64,000 nt of DNA from Macrolepiota albuminosa (lineage: Eukaryota > Basidiomycota > Agaricomycetes > Agaricales > Agaricaceae). Below, in pieces: positions 1 through 9,350 of this stretch (position 1 is its first letter; the number at the start of each line of letters is the position of its first letter). The notes beneath the pieces are model-generated. The model was given only the letters and a program-made list of their open reading frames with translations, was not told the DNA's origin and did not search any database. The stretch covers positions 63,811 to 127,810 of the forward strand of contig JAMWFC010000108.1 of NCBI GenBank assembly GCA_027475525.1, read 5' to 3'. The position numbers and the translations under genes are program-made.

Positions 1-17
1 GGGGAGGGGTCGTGACA
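1..17 (-). repeat. Terminal scrap of an S1-family LTR
   Basis: The first 17 bases are the reverse complement of the start of the solo LTR at 8389 (TGTCACGACCCC and the following C-rich bases), ending in CA. They abut a Gypsy-A1 RNase H reading frame, so an S1-type LTR element appears to have inserted into pol just left of the window. A target duplication would be GTCAG at 18-22, but the other side is outside the window. Confidence 0.5.
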
Positions 18-19
18 GT

Positions 20-2041
20 CAGTGCCTTAGCGACAATCGGAAACAGCAACGCTACAACCGCTTTGGGTCCATCACGCTAAACAACCGGGAATCTCGCTAC
101 AGTCAGCCCAAGCTAGAGCTCTATGGACTCTTCAAAGCCTTCCGGTCGCTAAAGATGTATTTGATTGGCGTGCGAAATCTTATTGTTGAAGTCGACGCTA
201 GGTACATCAAAGGCATGCTGCAGAATCCCGATATCCAGCCATCCGCTAGTATGAACTGGTGGGTAGTCACTATCCTCATGTTTCACTTTGAGTTGGTACA
301 TGTCAAGAGCTCTTTCCATGGACCAGATGGACTCTCTAGGCAACCACGGCAGCCTGGCGACCCGGCAGTGGATCCACAGGCAGATAGCAATTTCGAGGAC
401 TGGATCGACCAATTACATGGTTTTGTGCACCTCATACAACAGCCTATCCCCTTATTACGACGGCAACAGCCTACCAGTATCCTTTTACATCCCATTGTCC
501 CTTACCGCCCTGAAACCTTTAGCGCACCTCTCACATTCTACATAGCAAGCATTCTTGAACAAGACTTGCCTCCAGTAAAAGTCGTACAAGAACCCCATCC
601 GCTAAGAGAAGACAGCAGAAACCTGACCTACAACGCCGTTCCCCAATCTGCCAAGGCAAAGGCAGAAGACAGTCATCTATTAATAGTTGAACGATGGATA
701 CAAGACCTTAAGCAACCCGCAGACCTTACCGACGAACAATACACGACCTTTATCCAATATGCCACCCACTTCTTCTTTACCGACAACCGCCTTTGGAGAC
801 GAAATTGTGATGGCGCTCACAAGCTAATCATCAAGCCAGAAAGTCGCTTATGAGTCCTGCGCGCCATGCATGATGAACTAGGACATAGAGGTTTGTATGC
901 TACCTGAGCCTCTTTGTTAGAACAATTCTGGTGGCCACACGTTAGTGCCGGCATCGCCTGGTACATTAGGACTTGCCACTTTTGTCAAGTTCAACAGACA
1001 CGCCAAGTGCTTATCCCGCCAACCGTTGCAACACCAGCTCCCCTCTTCAGCAAAATTTATGTTGATACCATGCATATGCCCAAATCTGGTCACTACAAGT
1101 ACATCATCATTCAAGGTCATTGCTTGCTAATCCACTGGCCTGAATTTCGAATGCTTCAGAGAGAAAATATGGAGGCGGTTGTCAAGTGGCTATTTGAGGA
1201 CGTCATTTGCTGTTGGGGAGCACTAAGAGAAATCGTCACGGATAACGGTGTGCCAATTATCAAAGCGCTAACATATCTCGCCAAGAAATACAACATTCAT
1301 CACATTCGAGTATCTGGCTACAACAAGCGTGCCAATGGCCTGGTAGAGAGACCCCACTTTGACGTTCGGCAAGCGCTCTTCAAGGCAGTCGATGGCGACG
1401 GGTCTCGTTGGAGTGAGGCAACATATTCAGTATTTTGGTCAGAAAGAGTTACCATTCATAAGTGCATGGGTTGTTCTCCCTATTACACGGCTACTGGCAC
1501 CCACCCTTTACTTCCTGCCGACATTACAGAAGCAACCTACCTTCAGCCAGCACCTAACAGTATCTTAGCAACTACTGATCTGATCACCAGACAAGCCATT
1601 GATCTACAGCGAAGGAAGGAAGATTTAGAGCGACTCCACGAGGTAGTCTTTAGCGCCCGTCGCCAAGCAGCCCTGCGATTCGAAACCGAGCATAGCGCTA
1701 CTATCAAGGATTACAACTTCCCGAGAGGAGCACTAGTACTTATGCGCAACTCCAAAATTGAAACCTCATACAATAAGAAAATGCGCCCACGCTATTTGGG
1801 ACCTTTGGTAGTTATCTCTCGTAACCGTGGAGGCGCTTACATGCTCTGTGAATTAGATGGTTCAGTACTGCATCGACCTGTTGCCACCTTTCGCTTAGTG
1901 CCATACCTCGCTAGAGAACACATTGACTTGCCGCTGGAAGTGCTAGATATCAACACCACTAAACTTAGGGAACTTGAAGAAACTGACTTATTGGATGATG
2001 ATGATTTGCCGACTCTGATAGAAGAAGAAGAAAATGATTAG
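20..2041 (+). pseudogene. pol: Ty3/gypsy pol fragment (RNase H and integrase), element Gypsy-A1
   Basis: This is the C-terminal half of a retrotransposon polyprotein. It degrades the RNA strand of the hybrid (RNase H) and inserts the cDNA (integrase). One frame runs through 20-2041 with only two in-frame stops, TGA at 851-853 and TGA at 905-907. The RNase H tail shows SRYSQPKLELYG, VEVDARYIKGML and HGPDGLSR. Integrase follows, with a zinc region (GHRG near 880-895, CHFCQ near 976), DTMHMP near 1065, TDNGVP near 1240 and the catalytic-Glu region GLVERPHFD near 1340. The C-terminus is acidic, with no chromodomain seen. Both stops sit where a CGA arginine codon would fit, which suggests C-to-T decay. 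It is a close relative of the minus-strand pol at 56586-62533. The 5' part lies beyond the window or was cut off by an LTR insertion at base 17. Confidence 0.9.
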
Positions 2042-2408
2042 AAAAGAATATATTGATGAGCTCCCTTTTTCTATTACTTATCTTACTTATCCTTCTTGCC
2101 GATACTTACTATACTATATTCAACAGACATTTCCTTACATAGTCAAGTCGCAGTGCTAGCATGTCGCCAACGCTTAGCGCATTGTGCAACTCTCGCCAAG
2201 GGTTTTTTGCTATGATGATTTACTGAGCGTTTCCCTTTTTCCTCAAAATTTCAGGCTTGCCGCCTGCTTTCTTTTTACTGTACTTTCTTTCCCCTGTGCT
2301 GTTGCGCTAACCCAGGCTATGGGACTTATTCTGACACTCAAAAACAAGGGGGCAAGATAGTAAAATTTTACGACGGTAACAAAAAGAAAAACTTATACAG
2401 CGGCCACT
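2042..2408. other. Spacer between Gypsy-A1 pol and the antisense gene
   Basis: No gene seen. Part of it (about 2190-2290) resembles, in opposite orientation, the stretch 54440-54620 of Gypsy-A2, so it belongs to the shared internal region. Convergent transcripts from pol (+) and the antisense gene (-) would both terminate around here. Confidence 0.5.
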
Positions 2409-2526
2409 CTACGCTAAGGTCCGCTCAGTTACTATTGTTGTCCATGGGCAAAGAGTCATCCAACACTGGTAAAGAGGAGTCGCAAAGGGGAAGGAGGTCG
2501 CCAGGCAAGATATTGTTAGCGGTTTG

Positions 2527-4805
2527 TCAGTCCAGGGCAGCTTGGCAATCTGCTTGGTAATCACGCAGGACATGCAGGCTGCAACCCAAGTTAGAATAGC
2601 GCAAGCGAAGCACCATGAGCTGGCCCCGGACTTGTTCTCGTTCCCACTCCATTGCTGACTCCATCGTTGCCGCCCTCCGGAAGTACCTCTCCAACACATC
2701 GTGAGGATTGAGCGCAATGACTGGGTAGATGAGGTCTTGCCCCAGCCACTGGAAGGCGTTGCCAGTAACCGTCGGTTCAGGCTGAGGAGTCCAGGCGGGG
2801 TTGATCCTGGCGATTACAGGGCGCCTTGGCTCTAATCCGGCAACGTCCTCAGGGTCTGATACCTCCCAAGGGGCAACGTTACCGTAGATAGGCAGCCAGT
2901 GCCACTCTGGCTCCTCCCTGGCAACTCTTGCCGCTCCCTCCCCTTCTCCCGCTACCGCCTCCTTTGCAGGGGCCTCCTCCTCGTCACCTTCGCACTGGGT
3001 CACCAAGGTCTCGTCTGGCTCCCCATCCGCGTCCTCATCACCAGCCATTGCTGGGGGGCTTCCTTCTCCCCTGGTTGTCGCCACCGTAGGTTCCACCTCT
3101 TGGGGCTCTTCCCTTGGCGGTGGGTCCATTACCGCATCGTCCTCGTTGGCAGTCGGCAGAGAAGCCCTCTCAGGTGGATGGGGGAAAGCAACTTGCTGGG
3201 CCCAGCTTCAGTGTCCCTTGGCAGTAGGCAGCTGGCGGCAAGTGCCTTCTCCAGTTCCTCCATCTCCACGTCTCCAGGGGTAGAGGGAGGAGACTCTACC
3301 CACGTACATTTGGCCTTGCCCTTTCCCTTGGCAGGCAAAGAGACTGGTCGTTTTGAAGGGACTGTAGTCCCTTGGCGCTCACCGGTGCCACAGTTGCTGA
3401 TGGTTTTGTTTTCATCCCCTTGACGCGTTGGCAGCGCCAGGGAACTCTTGCTGATTGTTGCTGCGTCTCCAGCAGCCTTCTTCTTCTTCTCTCCCTCAAC
3501 GAACTCTCACGCTCTCTTGACTAAGACGGCACGACTAAAAGTGCGTTCCACTACCGCATCGGGAGCTCCCCCACGCTCGCGACTCTTGGCACCATCCAGA
3601 GTACAAGCTCGTTTAAGGGTCCTGCACCGATAGCAGGGCTGACTACCAGTAGGGTACCAGCACCCCTCTGGGTCGTTGTCAGCCCAGCATTTGTTGCACT
3701 GGTAACTAAGTCAGTAAGCACGGTAACAGAAAAAGTGGTAGGCTTACCGCACCCTGGGAATCTTTAAATTCCTGCCTTGCCATGAGCGCAACAGTCTTCT
3801 TGTTCTTCATCTTGGGCAAGACAACTCCCGCATCCATTCCCTCATCAAGGACGGCGTCTTCCCAGCATGGCGCCAGCAGACTCTTCAATTCAGAATTGGT
3901 AAAGGTAGTCTGCGTTGGCGCCTGCAGACATAGGTTGGTAAACACTGCCTAGGTCTAAAAGAACACTTACCGCGTACTGGGGAGCCTTTCCCTTGCAAGA
4001 CTTGGAAACAGTGGTTAGCGTGGCATGGCAGCGGCAAGAATAGGCAAAAACACACTTTCTTCAAAGCCTTACCCGGCTTTACTGGGGAGCCCTTCCTACT
4101 AGCCGGCAGTGCCAGGCTCTGTGCACTGCTGGCGTGCGAAACCTTGCTCTGTTCCTTGGCGACTGGCGCCCTCCCACGGTCGATCTCCTCCATTTCCTCC
4201 GCCAAAGCCTGTGCACATGCCCACTCTTCTAGCGCCCTCGTAATCTCCTTAGCATCACGAGAGGCGGCAGTAGAGAGTTCCTCCTCCACCTGCATCCATG
4301 CCAAGGGCACCAGCACCTCCTGTTTGCTATGAGGAGACAAGTCAGACCACAGCTAAGTCAGAAATCAGGATCAGAAATACTTACTCAGGTGCAGGCGCGC
4401 TTATCATCATCAGCAAGGCACCAGAAAGGATATCCTCTAATTCGTCCTCAATAGTGGGGACAGGAGGAGGCGCCTAGGGACCCAATCAGTAACAAGGCGG
4501 AAGTACTGATAGAGACTTACAAATCTGGAGAAAGGTGCTAACCACTTGGCGCCACGATTGTCAACATAGCGGGCTTGGCACCACTCCCGCACTTCACTCT
4601 CTCTATCCCACCCTACGCCAAGAACGCGAACCTCATACCAGCGTTCCAACAACTTCATCACGGCAACAACCAAGTTAGAAGGCGCCTCCGCACCCACATC
4701 TTTGATGCGCCTAATGAAGTTGTTCGCCTTTTCAATATAGGTGGAGGCAGCGTCTTGAGCCTCGCGAGATGGTACTGGAGGCGGAGTTGGAATACGGAAG
4801 GACAT
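2527..4805 (-). CDS. Antisense multi-exon gene carried by Gypsy-A1; cysteine-motif protein of unknown function
   Basis: Not a named family to me. It runs opposite to pol and lies between the pol stop and the polypurine tract. It reads as several exons joined by GT-AG introns, for example about 4530-4476 (GTAAGTCTC to CCCTAG), about 4380-4323, and about 3965-3930 (GTAAGTGTT to CTGCAG). Exon 1 (from ATG at 4805) is helical and ends EVREWCQARY...WLAPFSRF. A central exon at about 3930-3745 has FTNSELKSLL. Next comes a cysteine motif at about 3700-3600, CNKCWADNDPEGCW then CYRCRTLKRAC, which is probably zinc-binding. A Lys/Gly-rich and acidic linker follows, then a C-terminal domain with WLGQDLIYP near 2740. 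All blocks recur in the same order in the plus-strand gene at 51851-54369, so the protein is conserved across two diverged elements. A TGA-type break occurs near 3515. Exact exon ends are my reading. Confidence 0.65.
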
Positions 4806-4962
4806 ATTATTCTAATAGAGCGCCAGATAAAAATAGGGAGAAGAAACGAAGTCCAAACTCATGCGCCAGGACTATAAACAAAATCTCAAGAACACACAGA
4901 CCACTTGTCACAAAAGCGGTAACGGTAGCCTTATTTGGTGACTGAGGACAGTCAATTTTTCA

Positions 4963-4974
4963 GTTGGGGGGAGA
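4963..4974 (+). other. Polypurine tract of Gypsy-A1
   Basis: The purine run TTGGGGGGAGA directly precedes the LTR start TGATAGG, as expected for the plus-strand primer. The same tract sits in mirror orientation at 51704-51715 next to the Gypsy-A2 LTR. Confidence 0.85.
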
Positions 4975-5905
4975 TGATAGGACCCCATACAGGATCAGTG
5001 CATCAACGGCAGGCTACGGCAACACGGCACAGGCTTAGGATCCCTTAGTGTGCGCTAATTATCCAATTTTGGTGATATTTGATGGCCAGGTACGGCAAGA
5101 AGCAGATCTGATCAATGATAGTGCCGATGGCAGACAGAATAACAACTGACAGATGGCATCAGTCACTGACAACAGCACTTAAGGAGAAGCCTGATGATCT
5201 ATCAAAAACTGACGGACAGCTTGGCGTTTGACTTTGGCGTCTGACACCGCTTAGCACCCCGATTTGGCACCTGACATCGCTTAGGTGTTCTGACAGACAG
5301 AAGGGTGATGGATTGATGGTTTAGCGTTGCAATCTGCCACCTGGCGTCGCTAAGGGTCTTGAATGGACGGTAGGGATCTGAAATCGTTGGAGCTACCCCT
5401 ATAAAATTTTCTAGTTTACTGCACTTTGGCGTCATTGGCCACTGGCGACGGTGAACTCATTGTAGTATAAAAGTACTTACCGACTTGTATCATAAAACCA
5501 GACAGAACAGAGTTTCCTGCTCTCCTTACTTCAGTCTCCCTTACGCTCAAGACCTCATTTACGGTCGGCAACGTCAAACTTGTCCGCAGTTGCAGACTCT
5601 CGCTAACACTCGACACACTCGCGCCTTGCAGCTACGGCAGGCATTAACGTTACTTAGACTTTGCTAAGCTTACAGTGTTCTTGCCGCTTACCTTTGCCGT
5701 GTTCACTTACCGCTTCTTCCCTAGGCGCTTTACCTTAGCGCTTAACACTTGCTGACCTCGTTACCGACTACCCTTTATTTTCATAGGTGCGTTCTCTGGG
5801 ACCTGCCCGGGACTCCTCACATAACTTTTAGCACGCCCAACGCAAGCTTTTGGTATGGTAACACTATTGTTATATTTGTTTCTGACCAAACTTTGGGCAT
5901 CATCA
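4975..5905 (+). repeat. 3' LTR of Gypsy-A1 (931 bp)
   Basis: It begins TGATAGGACC right after the polypurine tract and ends CATCATCA before R1 sequence. A TATAAAA box lies at 5400-5406 after GGAGCTACCCC. The same LTR type is seen at 50422-50555 and 63684-64000, where Gypsy-A2 interrupts it. This is LTR type 1, different in sequence from the Gypsy-A2 LTR although internal regions and PPT are shared. Confidence 0.8.
5400..5406 (+). promoter_or_regulatory. TATA box in the Gypsy-A1 LTR
   Basis: TATAAAA inside the LTR, about 425 bp downstream of its start and conserved in the LTR copy at the right edge of the window (near 63975). It is the likely core promoter of the element. Confidence 0.5.
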
Positions 5906-6109
5906 ACGTCCACAAAAGAGCCCTGCAAACCTACGCAGGCCTACACAAGCCATCAGCAGACATCCACGCAGACATACATTGATGGACTCAAACCTATGTG
6001 GGCCCATGCAGGCCTGCACAGGGCACCAGCAGACATCCACAGAGGCCTACGCAGGTCCATGGGGGCTGGTTGGACTAAAAAAAAAATAACCCATCTTGCT
6101 CGCCGTATG

Positions 6110-6187
6110 CCTGTGGGGAGGAATCAAACCTCCAGCCTTGGGAAAGCCTCCAGCAACAGAACGCACATTTAACCATTGCACCACAGG
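6110..6187 (-). tRNA. tRNA-like core of R1a (probable SINE or pseudo-tRNA)
   Basis: On the minus strand a 7-bp acceptor-like stem CCTGTGG/CCACAGG encloses a D-arm with an A-box and a T-arm with a B-box-like GGTTTGATTCC. The anticodon arm is not clean, so I call it a tRNA-derived element rather than a working tRNA. Confidence 0.5.
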
Positions 6188-6288
6188 TCCGTTACTAATG
6201 GATAGATTCAAAGGTTGGATAACACAATGAACAGATGCCCACCTATGTTTCTGCAGGTTCTCGTATGGATTTTTTAAGGTAGAAGGGG

Positions 6289-6442
6289 GGTGGCATACCT
6301 CCCAAAAGAGTTTTTGTGGCTTGAAAGGGGCATTGGCATCAGCAGCCATCAGCTGGCATCCGTCAGGTGGCATACCTCCCAAAAGAGTTTTTGTGGCTTG
6401 AAAGGGGCATTGGCATCAGCAGCCATCAGCTGGCATCCGTCA
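6289..6442. repeat. 77-bp tandem duplication
   Basis: 6289-6365 is repeated exactly at 6366-6442. Likely an untrimmed assembly overlap (see findings). Confidence 0.9.
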
Positions 6443-6765
6443 TGACCCACTGGCATCTGCTGGCATCTGTTGGCATTTACTGGATATCTGCTGGTATTTG
6501 TTGGCAACTCCCGGCATCATCCGGCATCGTCTGGCATCAGGGCGGGAGAGAAGGAAACAGGGTGCATGGGTGTCTGCCACATGGGGTGGCATCTCGGAGA
6601 GCGTGGAGGGTGGCAGAAGAGGGATGGGGGTGGGGAGAAAGAGGGGGAAGGAGGAAGGGGAGGAGTGTGGGTGTCCGCTGGTACGCCAGTGGATGTAGCA
6701 GACATTGGACGTCAGGTCAGAGGGGAGGAGGGAAGCAGGGTGCATGTGGTGGATGGGGGTGGTGT

Positions 6766-6919
6766 GTGAGGTAGTGTGGGGAGTGGAGAGGATGGCACTG
6801 GGGAGAAAGAGGGGGAAGGGTGGAAGAGGGTGCGTGAGTGTCGTGAGGTAGTGTGGGGAGTGGAGAGGATGGCACTGGGGAGAAAGAGGGGGAAGGGTGG
6901 AAGAGGGTGCGTGAGTGTC
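6766..6919. repeat. 77-bp tandem duplication
   Basis: 6766-6842 is repeated exactly at 6843-6919, in the G-rich end of R1a. Confidence 0.9.
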
Positions 6920-6969
6920 TACTGTCTGCTGGCATGCCAGCAGACGGTAGCTGATATCAGCAATGCAAC

Positions 6970-8388
6970 CAGTCCTAGTGGTTCAGTGAAATATTCATTT
7001 ATTGATATTCAATATTGTGTACAGTGGTGGGTTCTACTCCTCCTACTCCACCTTAACGGGGTCTAATGGTGTGTTTTTATATGGGTGCATTTTTGCTCTA
7101 CATATACATTGTACTGACCTGTAGTAAGCGCCTGTGGTAGTTGATCCAACCAAAACTCTAGAAATTACTGAAGTAGGATAGGATGGAGGAGTTGGCACAT
7201 GAGATCATTCCAGTATACATGACAAGTGACGATACACCAGGACTGGCTACCTTTTTTATAAAAACCAGCACAAAGGTAGTTGCCACAGTGCATCATCAAC
7301 TTGTCATGAGCACTGGAATGAACACACGCACAAACTCGTCCATCTTATGCCACTGCAGAAATTTCTGGAGTTTTCAACGGATCAAATTCATGACGCTAGC
7401 AGATGTCAGCGGCCTGCTGCTATTATATAATGTGAACTAGCAGGAGTCAAACCCGCTTCTTGTGCATAATATGAAATATCAATTTATGAATATTCCATTG
7501 TACCACAGGTGCTTACTACAAGTCAGGACAGTGTTCATGTAGTGCACAAATGGACCCATACAGAATTTGAACTGATAGAGAATTTACTGCAACTGGTGCA
7601 TCTGTATTGAATTGATAATATTAGACTGATATTTATTTACACCATAGAAGTATACAGGAAAGAGGAAAACCATGGGGTGTAGCAGAGGAATATTAGACTG
7701 ATATTGATGTATACCATAGCATTATACAAGTGTGTATGGTGTAGTGGAATATTCCAATTGGTATTCCTTGTATCTTGCAATAGGTGGGTTTGACTCCCCC
7801 TAGTGCATAAACATCAAACTGTCGAGAATTTTTGATGACACACAGAATATTAGACTGATGTGTATTTACATCATAGCAGTATACAGTAAGGATCAATGGT
7901 CTAGTAGAATATTATTCATTGGTATTTATTATGACTTGCAGTAGGTGAGTTCAATTCCTACTAGTGCATTGATATCAAACTGTCTGGAATTTTTGACCTG
8001 CTTAGCTAATTGTTATTTACTACACAGTATGATAAACAAAGTAAGGTCCTAATTTAAACAGGGTGATATGATATCTATTTTCAATATTTATTTACACTAT
8101 AATATTTTACACTAAGAACATATTGTGTAGTAGAATAATCTAAACTGGTATTCATTGTAGCTTGTACTAGGTGGGTTTGACTCCTGCTCAGTGCAATAAA
8201 CATTAAAACATTTGCAATTTTGGACCTGCTTAGCTAATTGTTATTTACTAAACTGTAAGATAAATAAAGTAAGGTTTGTCAAGCAATAAATCAACTATAG
8301 CAGTGTACAGTAAGCATCGATAGTCTAGTGGAATATTATCCATTAGTATTCATTGTGTGTTGCAGTAGGCAGGTTCGATTCCCACTAG
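6970..8388 (+). repeat. Field of tRNA-like SINE heads and AT-rich spacers
   Basis: Several units share a D-arm/A-box of the form TGGTnnAnTGG followed by GAATATTC, an AT-rich core with ATTGATATT, and a B-box such as GGTTCGATTCC, ending in CACTAGTG or similar. Plus-strand units start near 6985, 7730, 7890, 8130 and 8310, with a minus-strand unit near 7440-7515. No protein gene is supported here. The same field, inverted, occurs at 30960-31990, and again in plus at 23700-24870. Confidence 0.6.
8310..8388 (+). tRNA. tRNA-like SINE head with intact A and B boxes
   Basis: The A-box TAGTCTAGTGG (8321-8331) and B-box GGTTCGATTCC (8372-8382) are at tRNA-like spacing. The unit is cut in its CACTAG tail by the solo LTR at 8389. 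It is probably a pol III-driven SINE head and not a functional tRNA. Confidence 0.5.
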
Positions 8389-9154
8389 TGTCACGACCCC
8401 TCCCCTCCAGATCCACCCCAGGACACCCTCGGAACCCCATCCAGAACCCTCCCTCCAACTCTACAGAATGTGCCCTGCCATCACGACTATCAACACCGCC
8501 ATTACCTGGCACCCCCCAGCAACCCGCATCATGGGCCTGGGATCAACCGCCATCAACCCTGATCAACAATTGGATCATGCCAACCACTTCTATCAGATCA
8601 CACCAGCCACTCCCATGCCATCACGCATCATGACTCCCTCCATGCCAATTAATCACGCACTCCACATGCGTAATCCCGGTATACAGCCCCCTCCCACTAC
8701 TCAATGCCCCTGGGACTTATCCCAGACACTCCAGAACCCCAGAGACCTGGATTAGTACTTATAGTGTAAACCCCCATTGTATTCGCTAGTCTTGATATTA
8801 ACTTGAATTGTTGCATGCCCTCTGCTTGTTTGGTATGCGCTGACTGGCATGCTTTGACTAGCACGCTCTGAACAACCACGTGCTCTAAGTTTGGTATGCA
8901 CTTTGCAACTTGCAATTTGTTAACTTGGTCTCATCTCAGAACTCCTGGTTCCTGACTCGACCACCTCCCAACTCTCAGCCTCTAAAACCCAAAACCCCCG
9001 GACCAAGTTCCCTTCCCTGGGACCGCCTCTTGTCCACGTCTTGAACCCTGGAGTCCTAGCCCCAGAGTTCCAGACACCTGGGTATTCATAGATCAAGTCC
9101 ACCTTATAAGGGCTTTGCTTTCCCAGAAAGCCCCTGACTCAGCAGAACCTGACA
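8389..9154. mobile_element. Solo LTR, family S1 (766 bp) with 5-bp target duplication
   Basis: It starts TGTCACGACCCC and ends AACCTGACA (TG...CA). It is flanked by ACTAG at 8384-8388 and ACTAG at 9155-9159. A TATAAG motif lies near 9105. No internal region is present, so this is an LTR-LTR recombination product. It sits in the tail of a tRNA-like unit. Related scraps occur at 1-17 and about 21368-21538. Confidence 0.9.
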
Positions 9155-9350
9155 ACTAGTGCATTGATGTCAAACTGTCTATAATTTTTGACCTGCTTAG
9201 CTAATTGCTATTTAATAAACTGTAAGACAAACAAAGTAAGGTTTGTCAAGCAATAAATCAAACTTCTTTTGTAAGTTAAACAGAGTCACATGATATCTTG
9301 TTTCAGAACTTGCTTCGTGTAAAGTTCTTGTCCGTTTATTTAATTCTCCA

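Larger units (their letters stand above)
5906..6965 (+). repeat. Dispersed repeat R1, copy a (5' truncated)
   Basis: It shares with 18346-19465, 22097-23700 and (inverted) 31990-32145 plus 40817-42065 the order: ...AAAAGAGCCCTGCAAACC, GCAGGCC/CATCCAC short repeats, a minus-strand tRNA-like unit, a GGCATCCG-type short repeat tract, then G-rich GGGGAGAAAGAGGGGG blocks, and a GCTGGCATGCCAGC palindrome. It lacks the first ~500 bp of the full unit. No real ORF: reading frames here are low-complexity. Confidence 0.75.

Noticed and set aside
6440..6935. Several overlapping open frames of 60-135 codons in the G-rich part of R1a
   Set aside because: They are Gly/Arg/Pro low-complexity frames, open on both strands because of the base composition, and recur in every R1 copy.
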